Assembly: GCF_050624435.1 (NCBI RefSeq)
Contig: NC_134539.1
Coordinates: forward strand, 42,750,001 to 42,814,000
Reading direction: 5' to 3'
Source of the DNA: Tenrec ecaudatus
Lineage: Eukaryota; Chordata; Mammalia; Afrosoricida; Tenrecidae
Length of the DNA: 64,000 nt
This document shows, piece after piece, positions 54,766 to 64,000 of the stretch. Every line of letters begins with the position of its first letter. The first letter of the stretch is position 1. Below the pieces are notes generated by a model. The model worked only from the letters and a program-made list of their open reading frames with translations. It did no database searches and was not told the origin of the DNA. The position numbers were made by a program, and so were the translations under genes.

Positions 54766-55074
54766 CTTGATGGTTCTCTTTAGAAAAGGGGTCTGTGGGT
54801 TGGTAGCAGTGCTTTTAGACGTACCCTCCTACAGAGGGCCACATCGAGTCCGCTTGAAGGAAGGTACTTGAGAGCAACATCCAGCACTCCATTGAAGGGG
54901 TTTCCCACGCCTCCTCCGCCCCAGAAGACTTTGATCCATTCATGGGAGCGCTTGCAGTTGGGCATGGCTGGAGTGGATAAAGCCCTTTTTCTTGTTGCCT
55001 TAGCCTAATTGAGGTGAGGGAATTGATTTGGAAGCTTACTCTCCGTGAAGGTAGGGGGTTTTGTTTTTAATTTT

Positions 55075-55396
55075 TATTGTGGCAAAAATGTAACAGATTA
55101 TCACTTTAGGTATCTAGTGACACTGAGTAAATTTTTCATCGCCTCAAAGACACTCAGAACTCCCTAAGCAATAACTACTTATCCCTCCTTCCCCTGGCCC
55201 TCAATGGCTGCTGATAAACTTTTTATCAATACATTTTCCAATTCCACATGTTTAGTAAAAGCAGGATAATACTCCATCTACCCTTTTTTGTCTGACACAT
55301 TTTACTGAACATGCAGTTTTCCAAGTTAATGTTAGTCCGTGTTGTAACATGTTTCAGAACTTAATTTCTCTTTTAATCCAAATATTTCATTGTTTG
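55075..55396 (-). mobile_element. Old L1, 3' end
   Basis: Antisense L1 3' UTR: AATTTTTATTGTGGCAAAAA, CTTCCCCTGGCCCTCAATGG, GCAGGATAATACTCCATCTA, GTTGTAACATGTTTCAGAAC. Confidence 0.78.
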
Positions 55397-55400
55397 TACA

Positions 55401-55475
55401 AGGGGGTTTCAAAAAGTTCGTCGAAAAATTCTATTGTCTTTTAATCTAATTTTTTCACGGGCATTTTGAAGTCCT
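55401..55475. mobile_element. Mariner-type MITE (GGGGCTTC family)
   Basis: AGGGGGTTTCAAAAAGTTCG left and GGGCATTTTGAAGTCC right, core ATTGTCTTTTAATCTAATT. Confidence 0.78.
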
Positions 55476-55517
55476 TTCATATATGTTACTTTGTGTTAAA
55501 TAATTTTTTTGAGGTCC

Positions 55518-55872
55518 TGGCAATTGTGCATGTTGTTGTCAGAGGCCATCTTAACACTGCCAGCTCCTGCACCATCCTCACAATTGGTCCTATGGCTGCA
55601 GCCATGGTGTCAGTCCATCTCATTGACGGCCTGTCTCTTTTCACCGCCCTCACTTTACCCAGCATGATGTCTTCTCTTGGGTTGGTCTCTCCTGACAACA
55701 TGTCCAAAAGTCCATGAGAGCAGTCTTGCTCTCCTTCCCTCTAAGGGGCACTCTGGCCATACTCTGGCCAGAAAGATGTGTTCTTCTATGCCTGGGATTT
55801 CTTGTGCACATTCTCTTCAGGGTCATGTGCCACATGTCTCTCTCACGAAGGCCAGCAGCACTGGCATTGGTT
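55518..55872 (-). mobile_element. RTE LINE, 3' end
   Basis: Plus strand: CAGCTCCTGCACCATCCTCA, CAATTGGTCCTATGGCTGCA, CAGCATGATGTCTTCTCTTG, CTCCTGACAACATGTCCAAA, CTCTAAGGGGCACTCTGGCC. Same region as 51288-51700, another copy. Confidence 0.82.
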
Positions 55873-56713
55873 AAATCTCCTCAGTCCTACATCCCTTAGA
55901 ACTTTTAGTCTTACAAGGTATAATTATGCTATCAAGAGATGTAAGCGCGAGATACTTGATATTGCCGATCACTGTATCCATCAGTGTTTGGAAGATAATG
56001 AGAGACGTTAGACCTGAGCTGCAACCCGAGAGCCTTTCCTGGTGCATAGGATCCCACAACAGATGAAAGTCACGTCATCTGTGAGCTCCTTCACAGTGAA
56101 GTTCTGATAATAAAAGAGCCATATCTCATTATATACATTTAAACTAATTTAACAGTTTAGTACGTGTATGTTTTAGAACAGTGATCATAAGCAGAGGAAG
56201 TAGCCTGTTCATGAAGGCTCCCAGCTGCTTAGACGTGTTGGAGAAACTCAAGCAGGCTACCGTGACGGGAATGTGCCTAGAGCCAGGACGCCCAGTGTGA
56301 GATGGAGCAGGTGAGGTAGGCACTGGGTGGGCCACTGGGCCGGCCAGTTTACGCTCAAGCTAAGGAGCAGTGGGAAGCTACTGAGGAGTGCGAAGCGAGG
56401 GAGGGGGCTGTCGGATTACTCTACCTGCATCACAGGAGAAGTGACTACTGCGGAGAAAGACTGGCTCAGAGATCAGGTTAGAAGTTTGACAGGAGTATAG
56501 GCTGAGATCTGATAGTGACATGTACTACATAACCGTAACTCTAGACTACTTTGGAGGTATAATCTCTAGAACGTGGTGACTGCATATGAGGCATGAATGA
56601 GAGGGGAGAAAAGAAGTATGTTAGACTAGGGTGCTGGCTTTGCAGTTGGTAGAACCATTCACCGACATAGACTGTTTGAGAAAAGCTGAGATTTAATGGG
56701 AGTTATGGCATTT
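55873..56713. other. Intronic, nothing recognised
   Basis: No nameable repeat or exon in this stretch. Confidence 0.4.
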
Positions 56714-56830
56714 TAATACCACTTGCCTGTCAGTCGGTTGTGTTGTGGTGCCTGGCCATCAGTATGTCAATTACCAACAAGTCACTCATGGTGGACAGAT
56801 TTCAGTGGCGCTTCCAGACGCAGGGAGCTG

Positions 56831-56844
56831 GGGGGGGGGGGGGA
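56831..56844. repeat. Poly(G) run
   Basis: About 14 G in a row inside the RTE left part; prone to length error in assembly. Confidence 0.95.
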
Positions 56845-57909
56845 GCCGATAATCTACTCCTTTAAAACTGGTCAGCACCAGGCTTCCGCCCGATGCGCCA
56901 AGCCGTGAATACAACATACCAGCATGTACCAGGGAACCAATAGAGAAGTCTGCGGGGCTGGCCCCAATCCCAACTATGTGGACAAACCCCCACCCCCCAA
57001 GAAGAATGCGCTTAAGAGGACAGCACTGCAGCTACAACATGGGGAGAGGAGCATGTCTGATCAGAGCACACAGGAGAAACAGAGAGATAGAGAGTGAGGG
57101 GAACACATCCTGGCCCACCAAGCCCTGAGGATGATATTCCTGCTCAGAGCAGACAATGCACAGAGAGGACCATAGGGCCAGCCCCACCACGAGACATGAT
57201 GTCCCTCACTGAACCATAGTGCTACAAGGGACAATCTGACACCACCACACTGGGGCAAAACACTAAGGGCGTGCAACAGAGCAGCAAGGGGAGTAAAGCG
57301 ATGAAGTCCCCAGAGAATACTAAAAGTAGACTTTGGAGAAAGAGTGTGACACCCATCAGACTCGAATGGAAAACACTCCTAAATGCCAACAAACAGACCT
57401 TGAACTATTTGAATAGGTTTTTCCATTTTTTGTCAGTGGCTTTCTTTTTGTTATTTTATTTTTGGGGGTTTTTTTGGGGGGGGGGTTGGTCTTGTTTTGT
57501 TGGTTTTGGCTTCCTTTGTTGTTTTGTTTGGCTTTGCTTGGTTTTTGTGCTTATTAATGTCTGCATGTCTATCTAGATAAGATAGGATAAACAATTTGGA
57601 GACAGAAAGAATGGGACCGATGGTTCCAGGGGGATACTGGAGATTAGAGAAAGGAGAAGGGGAGGGGGAACCAACCCTGGGACAAAGGAACAACAAGTGA
57701 ACTAAAATTAATGGGAAGAAGGGTGGAGTATGCCTAGTGGGGCTTAATCAAGGACAATGTAGCAGTGAGGAATTACTAAACCCGAATGAAGACCAAACAT
57801 GATGATGGTGGGGCAAGAGGGAAGTAAAAGGAAATAGAAGAAAGAGCCAGGAGACAAATGACAATTATGGAGGTCTAAATACAGGCAGGTACATATGTAA
57901 ATATATTTA

Positions 57910-58022
57910 CCATATATACTCCAGTATAAGCTGTCCCAAATATCAGCTGAGGTACCTAATTTTACCACAAAAACTGCATTAAAATATGCTGGAAAACTCA
58001 GATTATACATGAGCATACACGG
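57910..58022. mobile_element. Palindromic-ended TA-flanked DNA transposon, short copy
   Basis: CCATATATACTCCAGTATAA left and GAGCATACACGG right are inverted; flanks are TA (57908-57909 and 58023-58024). Same family as 4184-4618, sharing AGCTGAGGTACCTAATTTTA. The related LINE copy at 44260-44285 lacks it and shows the empty site. Confidence 0.85.
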
Positions 58023-58915
58023 TATATATAATGAGAAGGGACTAGATCTATGTACTTATATCTATATGTTAAGAATTAAGGTTGCAGATGGACATTGGGC
58101 CTCGACTCAAGTACTCCCTTAAGGCAAGAACACTTTGTTCTCACAATCCGATGTTCTGTGATGCTCGCCTTCCCGATACATCTGCTGAAGACAAAATGGG
58201 TGCATAAGCAAATGTGGTGAAGAAAGCTGATGGTGCCCAGCTATCAGAAGATAAAACATCTGGGCTCTTAAAGGCTTGAAGATAAGCAAGCGGCCATCTA
58301 GCTGAGAAGCAACAAAGCCCACATGGAAGAAGCACACCAGCAGCCTGTGTGATCATGAGTTGTCCATGGGATCAGGTATCAGGCATCCAAGACCCAGAAC
58401 AAAATCATACCCAATGTGAATGGGGAAGGAGCATGGCGTGGAGACCCAAAGCCCATCTATAGACAATTGGACATCCCCTCACAGAAGGGTCACAAGGAAG
58501 AGATGAGCCAGTCAGGGTGCAGTATAGCACTGATGAAACACACAGCTTTCCTCTAGTTCTTTAATACTTCCTTCCCCCCACTATCATGACCTCAATTCTA
58601 CCTTACAAATTGGATTAGACCAGAACATGCACACTGCTACAGATAAACGCCTCAGGGCCAACAATGAGAATAGAGATACCAGGAGGTTAATGAAAGGTGG
58701 GGGGAGATAGTGGGAATCGATCACAAGGATTGACATCTAGCCTCCTCCCAGGGGGATGAAAAACAGAAAAGTGGATGCAGGGTGACAGAGGATGATATAA
58801 GATAGGAAAAGAATAATCAATAACTTATCAATGGTTGATGAAGGAGGGCAGGTGGAGGAGGAACTGGGGGAAATGAGCTGATATCAAGGGCTCGAGTAGA
58901 AAGAAAATGCTTTGA

Positions 58916-59112
58916 ACATGATGGCAGCATATGTACAAATATGCTTGACACACTGGATGAATGTATGGGTGATAAGAGATGCACGAGCCCCCAGTAAAAG
59001 CATTTAATTAAAAAAAAAGAATGATGGCAACATATGTACAAATGTGCTTGATAATGATGTATGGGTTGTTATAAGAGCTGTAAGAGCCCCCAATAAAATA
59101 TTTTAATTAAAA
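58916..59112 (+). repeat. Tandemly duplicated LINE 3' end
   Basis: The block GAACATGATGGCAGCATATG ... AATTAAAAAAAAA (58914-59020) is followed by a second version starting GAATGATGGCAACATATG (59020-59112), each with its own poly(A). The LINE therefore carries two successive 3' ends. Confidence 0.85.
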
Positions 59113-59726
59113 AAAAACTGGTCAGGAAAAACCTGATGAATAGCAGCGGGTCATTATGTGAGTCATGCCAGCAGATGAACCAACTGGGGCAAAGTTGCTT
59201 CCTTAGAATGATGTTAATGGCATGTACGAAGTACAGCAAATCTGCATTTGTTCCTGTGGCATGATTCCTAAATGGGAAGCAACAGCTGCAGTGGATAATG
59301 GATATGGTTGATCAGTATGATAAACAATAAATAGTCAATTCACAGAATTCTACAGGTGAAGATGTGGAAATGGAACATTTTTCTTATACGTTTATTACAA
59401 TAAGCAAATTGCAATGTATAGTGTATGAAATATGAATTTAGGAAAATTAGAAGTGGTAAAAATGAATGGAACACTTGAAGATTGATAATCTAGGCATTAG
59501 TGAATTGAAATGGACTGTGTTGGCCCTACTGAATCAAACGGCGTGTGTTCTGCCATGTTGAGATTGACGAATTGAGGAGAAGCAATGTTGCATTATTGCT
59601 GAATCAACATTTTATAGTCCTGAAGAATACCACTTTTGGTGATAATATCGTATAAACCCAGAATGAAAAAAGAATGTTTTAGAAGAATTGATGCTATTAA
59701 ATGATGGTGTTGGCCCAGAATAATTA

Positions 59727-59850
59727 GTCTTCCATGTGCTGGCTGAAAGCTACAAGGTTCAAACTCACCTGTCTGCTCCTGTCAATATTTACATCCTCAG
59801 AACCCCTGTATAGGGTCACTCTGAGTAGGAATTGACTTGTTGGCCATGAG
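59727..59850 (+). repeat. AfroSINE, 3' part, inside RTE
   Basis: GCTACAAGGTTCAAACTCAC, TGTATAGGGTCACTCTGAGT, GGAATTGACTTGTTGGCCAT. The 5' head is missing. Confidence 0.8.
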
Positions 59851-60254
59851 ATCATTTTGTTTTCATGGACTGGCAGGAGAAAAAAATACAACTCCGTCTT
59901 AGAAGATGTACAGCCAGAATGTGCCACAGAAGCAAGAATGTACTTTGGATGTAGGTGAGGCGGGGCCAGCCCTGAAGAAGGACATCATGCTTGGTAAATT
60001 AGAGGGTCAGTAAAAAAGACCCTTAACAGGACAACTTGGGACAGTTGCTTCCGTCGTGGGCTCACCCACAGCAGTACTTGTGGAGATGCCAAAGCCACGG
60101 GCAGTGTTCCCTTCTGTGGTGCACACGGACACGGTTGCTGGAACAGAAGCAGACTTGACCTTAAGTCAACATGACATATTGAGCTGTGGAGTGTTTGTGA
60201 GATAGCTACGTGTAGACTTCAAGTAGGTCATTGAATTAAAATCATCTGTAGTGC

Positions 60255-60402
60255 GGAGCCCTGATCTCACTGTCAGTTCGGCATTGGACTGCTAACTGCA
60301 CGGTTGACAGTTCAAACTCACCAGCTGCTCCTCACGAGAAAGATGAGGCTCTCTACTCCTGTAAAGTCCTGTGCAGGGTTGCAGTGAGTAGCCCTGTAGG
60401 AC
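60255..60402 (+). repeat. AfroSINE
   Basis: GCGGAGCCCTGATCTCACTG head, TTGGACTGCTAACTGCACGG, GATGAGGCTCTCTACTCCTG; tail shortened. Confidence 0.88.
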
Positions 60403-60667
60403 AAACATTTCAAGCCCTTCGGTGTACCATCACTGATCCCACTATACCAGTGTGACTCCCTCCCATTTCTCCTTCTTGCATAACTCTTGGTCCTTGGGTA
60501 AATTCTGCCATTTTTATCTTAAATGAATTGATTCTAATACGAAGATGAATTCAGTTCCAGTCCTGAAAGATGACTAATGGCCATAGTCTTGAGGGGATAG
60601 TATACTTTTGGATGAAGTAAAAGGGAATGGTAAAGATAAATTTAATTGTAAACTAAGGGTATTATTT

Positions 60668-60870
60668 AGAAGCCCTGGTGATGGAGTGGTTATGAGTTGG
60701 GCTACTAATCAGAAGGTCAGCAGTTTGAATCCACAGCCGATCCTCGGGAGAAAGAAGAGGCTTTCCATTCCTGTTGAGAGTTACAGTCTTAGAAACACGG
60801 GCATTTCTACCCAGTTCTATAAAGTCACTATAGTCAGAATTGACTCGATGGCAGTGACTTTGACTTTGCT
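60668..60870 (+). repeat. AfroSINE
   Basis: AGAAGCCCTGGTGATGGAGT head, GGGCTACTAATCAGAAGGTC, AGAAGAGGCTTTCCATTCCT, GAATTGACTCGATGGCAGTG tail. Complete. Confidence 0.92.
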
Positions 60871-61451
60871 ATAGACGTGACTTTGTGATTCTAGGTGCAA
60901 ATTTACTATCTTATACATTTAGAGAACCCTAGCCAGCCTCAGGGATGAGAATAATTTTTGCATGTCGATGAATTTCACTGCTTCTTTAATTCTTCATATC
61001 CTGTTGCCGTGTTAGACGTTCCGTTTGCTGTGGCAGCTGCGTGTGGAGGAACACCAGTAGGTTAAGCAGCCCACTCTTGGTGTCATTGGTCTTCATCCAT
61101 AGCCTAACAATTCAAGGGTTTGTTTCTATTTCTTTACCGTGGCTAGACGACCCAAAATAATGCGACTGATATGAAGTATTATTATTTTCTATGTAGAAAG
61201 TTTGATGATTACGTTGGATACTTGGAATAAGAAGGTTTTAATTTATTTTTTCAGTTCAAATACAGATCTTTGCTTTTATCATTATAGAGCCTCTGGAAAT
61301 TTTGAGCAGTGGGAAGCCAGGCAGTTGGTCCTCTGCGTTATACAACAGACTCCTAAGTAAAGAGTTTTTAAACAAATGGTTGCTGTGAAGGCTATCGTTC
61401 CCTTTAACTAAAATAAAATATCAATGTTTTGATCTTTTGTTTTCATCCTAG

Positions 61452-61550
<99 letters not shown>

Positions 61551-62202
61551 TGAATCTTGTATTATAGAATCTGTGTAAATATGTCACAGTGAATAATTGT
61601 TGGGTCCTATCAGAAGTGTACATATGCTCTGTTAACACTAGATTATACTTTAATAGGGGTGAGGGCAGAATTTTAACATGGCTGGTAAGATCAACACGCT
61701 TTCCTTCCTGTCCCTGCAAGGTGCTATTTGGAAAGAGCAAATGGAAGGGACAGGAGAGGAATGATACTTGTTAGTCAATATTCTAGTGCTCACTTTTAGA
61801 GTCAATGGCACCTGTGAAAGGACTTCAAGATCACTGAGTGGTACCGTCACGGATGTGCCTTAGTGTTTTGTGAAATAGCTGTAGAAGACTTGGAAGACAC
61901 TTGCAGACAGTGAACCCTGTACTATTATGTTTTGGGAGCATTTGTCTAAACCTCGTAATTGCTTGCTTCTTGGCCTATTAAACCTTCCAAATTTTATAGT
62001 TATTTTATTGTTTCAATTTGCTAGGAATGAAGTCAATTGATCATGGGCTTCACAATTTTAACTGTTGAGTTAGTTCACTGGAAAATTTGGTGAATCTTGA
62101 TTGATTGATAAAAAGAACCATGACATCTGGAAAAAGAGACCTTAAGAGTAGCACTTACCCACACCACTCCTCTGCTCGATGAGAACTCCACCGTAGACAT
62201 AA

Positions 62203-62382
62203 CTCTCAAAACTCAGAACTCACTGCCATCAAGTCAGTGCTGACCCACTGTGGTTTCGGAGACTAGCCATTTACGGGAGCAGAAAGTCCAGTCTTTCTCC
62301 TTAGGAGCTACTGGTGGTTTTGAACTGCCCACCATGCCGATTGCAGACCAGTGCTTAACCACTACAGCACCAGGGCTCCATA
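62203..62382 (-). repeat. AfroSINE
   Basis: Reverse complement: CTCACTGCCATCAAGTCAGT, AGTCTTTCTCCTTAGGAGCT, GGTTTTGAACTGCCCACC, ending ACAGCACCAGGGCTCC. Confidence 0.92.
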
Positions 62383-62892
62383 CCGCATACACAGAGGAGA
62401 ATTCAGGCGCACTCTTGTCACTGAGGATGGGGAAATGAGAGGTAGCAGACAAGAGACAGGAAGAATGTGCCACTTGGTGATTGAGAGGAGCGAGTAGTCC
62501 AGTTCTTTTGGACTGATGGAGAGACGGGGCTCCAAGAATTCAGGTGACTTGTCCATGGTTATACTGTTACTGAATGGAGAACATGGACTTTGACCTGAAG
62601 TCTGTTTCTAGACTACATATTACATTCCCTCGCCACCCACACTTTGTTGTAATCACTGTTAATTAATATAACTATTGGCACTACTGTTGATGAGACTCTG
62701 GTGATGCCATGTCTTTTTAAAATAAATATTTTAACAAAGGCTTGAACATATCGTTCTGTAGTCTTTTGTCCATCTTAGTTCTCTTAATGCATGCCAGTCT
62801 GCAGTTCTTAATTGAATGATTCAACTACACTGAAAAATGCCTTAAGAGAATCTCTTCTGGCTCGTAATTGTTGCAAAGGTAGATATTTTACA

Positions 62893-62942
62893 TAAGGTTG
62901 TTATGAGTCAGAATTGACTTGATGGCAGCGAGTGTTTTTGGA
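62893..62942 (+). repeat. AfroSINE tail fragment
   Basis: AAGGTTGTTATGAGTCAGAA and TTGACTTGATGGCAGCGAGT; only the last 50 bases. Confidence 0.8.
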
Positions 62943-63393
62943 GAGTTCATAAATATTTTAAGTTGTTGTGAGAGCCAAATCCTGCTCGGTGAAGCAGTGC
63001 GGGTCTCTGGGAGAGCCTGACATTTAAAATACTTGATTGACTTTGCTCTTACGAGCTAGTTGGATGACTCTTGTCAAGTCACTGGTGTGTATTTTGGCAT
63101 ATAAACCTTAACGAGAAATTTCGGCCATCCTTTGACCCATTTTCTCACTGGCAGCTCTAGGTGACCTTCCTTATATTTTCTATTTTCTGGTCACCTTGGA
63201 CATTCGTAGGTTAAAGGCCTCTTCTGGGCTGTCTTCCCTTAGTGTCTGCCTGTCTGTCTTTAGATGGCCTCTTCCTCTGTGTGCCTTCTCTTTTCCAATG
63301 GCTTCCAGGCATGAATTATTAGGGCTCACTCTAATCTTGTGCACATTATTTGAATCTGCCAAGATGTTTTCCAAGTAAGGTCACATTCACCAG

Positions 63394-63442
63394 TTCTGAG
63401 AGCTAGAACTTGAACGTAACTTCTGAGAGCTAGAACTTGAAC
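63394..63442. repeat. 22-bp tandem duplication near exon 3
   Basis: The 22 bases at 63394-63415 (starting TTCTGAGAGCTAGAAC) recur identically at 63421-63442. Confidence 0.9.
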
Positions 63443-63564
63443 TTGGGGCACTAGTCAACAGGAATCTTTGTATCTGTTCTCTGATAAGCCTTTCAGGTTT
63501 TCTTCTTCACTATTTGAGAGCTCTTCAGTAAAACCACTGTTTTCTTCTGTTTATTTTTTAATAG

Positions 63565-63738
<174 letters not shown>

Positions 63739-64000
63739 TGAATGTTTAATTTATGAAAAGTGAAAAATGATGGGTTTCTGTATACACCTGTACCTTTTAG
63801 CAAAGGGCAGTTCTTCACTTTGTTTGGCCACAGGTATCTTTGAGAATCTGAAACCTGTGGAAGACTGCAAATGATCTCTCTGTGTGCTATACACACTGTG
63901 TCCGCGAGTCAAATACCCTCTCGAGGCCGTTTATCTTTCCAGGGTAAAGTTAAGGTTTGTTGCTTATGTTTGAGGGGATGGGATAATCATCATTACTGAA

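Larger units (their letters stand above)
56863..59124 (+). mobile_element. Afrotherian LINE, 2.2-kb ORF-less copy with 12-bp target-site duplication
   Basis: The element (56875-59112) is bounded by AAAACTGGTCAG at 56863-56874 and again at 59113-59124. It begins CACCAGGCTTCCGCCCGATG and ends in CCAATAAAATATTTT plus poly(A). Shared blocks with 43627-45231: GCACAGAGAGGACCATAGGG, GACCGATGGTTCCAGGGGG, GGTGCCCAGCTATCAGAAGA, AACATCTGGGCTCTTAAAGG, GAAGAAGCACACCAGCAGCC. No reverse transcriptase or ORF1 reading frame occurs in 2.2 kb, so it is either a very long LINE 3' UTR or a nonautonomous derivative. Confidence 0.88.
56714..60130 (+). mobile_element. RTE LINE, decayed, split by a LINE and a SINE
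   Basis: Left part 56714-56874 (GTGTTGTGGTGCCTGGCCAT, CACTCATGGTGGACAGATTT, CAGTGGCGCTTCCAGACGC, then a G homopolymer). Middle 59113-59725 (AACCTGATGAATAGCAGCGG; then ATGAATTTAGGAAAATTAGA, ATCTAGGCATTAGTGAATTG, AAATGGACTGTGTTGGCCCT, the endonuclease start). Right part 59851-60130 (GTACAGCCAGAATGTGCC, GAAGGACATCATGCTTGGTA). The central ORF is deleted. Confidence 0.82.
39054..61451 (+). other. FSD1L: FSD1L intron 1 (22.4 kb)
   Basis: This interval runs from the GTAAGC donor of exon 1 to the CCTAG acceptor of exon 2. It is filled with L1, RTE, mariner, SPIN, MITE and AfroSINE insertions, listed separately. I saw no further FSD1L coding exon: exon 1 joins exon 2 directly in the known protein. 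Parts such as 39260-40500 and 40900-41430 hold no repeat I recognise and could carry intronic regulatory sequence. Confidence 0.85.

Overview
This is mammalian nuclear DNA and reads as an afrotherian genome, most likely a tenrec (Echinops-like). Three signals point there. First, about thirty-five copies or fragments of the tRNA-headed AfroSINE lie on both strands; they start near GAGCCCTGGTGGC and end near GAATCGACTCGATGGCAGTG. Second, there are several pieces of an afrotherian RTE (BovB-like) LINE. Third, three short SPIN ('Space Invader') hAT elements are present. SPIN was horizontally transferred and, within Afrotheria, is known from tenrec. The species call is an inference from repeat content.

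The only gene I can demonstrate is the 5' part of FSD1L (fibronectin type III and SPRY domain containing 1-like), on the + strand. A CpG island (about 38540-39250) holds the promoter, the 5' leader and coding exon 1 (39039-39053, MDAQK). After a 22.4-kb intron comes exon 2 (61452-61547), and after a 2.0-kb intron comes exon 3 (63565-63696). All three junctions are phase 0 with GT/AG boundaries. The joined exons give 81 residues of the N-terminal coiled coil; the FN3 and SPRY domains lie beyond the window. In human the gene upstream of FSD1L is SLC44A1. I found no SLC44A1 exon in 1-38500, so that stretch is either intergenic or the non-coding end of that gene.

The rest is layered transposon debris. 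1-15000: AfroSINEs, two CA microsatellites, and a palindromic TA-flanked DNA transposon (4184-4618). 15500-17500: two dead mariner elements of different subfamilies in opposite orientation. 17500-29200: SINEs, MIR, L2 and old L1, including an L2 interrupted by a 90-bp LINE 3' end with a perfect 14-bp target duplication (19677-19795). 29930-32380: a minus-strand LINE carrying a SPIN copy, next to a minus-strand RTE. 32490-38500: an unclassified block, MIR, MER5-like and L2 pieces, a second SPIN and a long CT run. Intron 1 (39054-61451) holds a third SPIN, two copies of a long ORF-less afrotherian LINE (one inside an RTE, one inside a MITE), a minus-strand L1 ORF2 remnant with a mutated FADD box, a third mariner and several RTE 3' ends.

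I found no CRISPR array, operon, intact transposase or reverse transcriptase, rRNA or functional tRNA gene, and no convincing new biological system. The most informative content is the nested-insertion record, where target-site duplications allow relative dating, and the cluster of horizontally transferred DNA transposons around a conserved neuronal gene.
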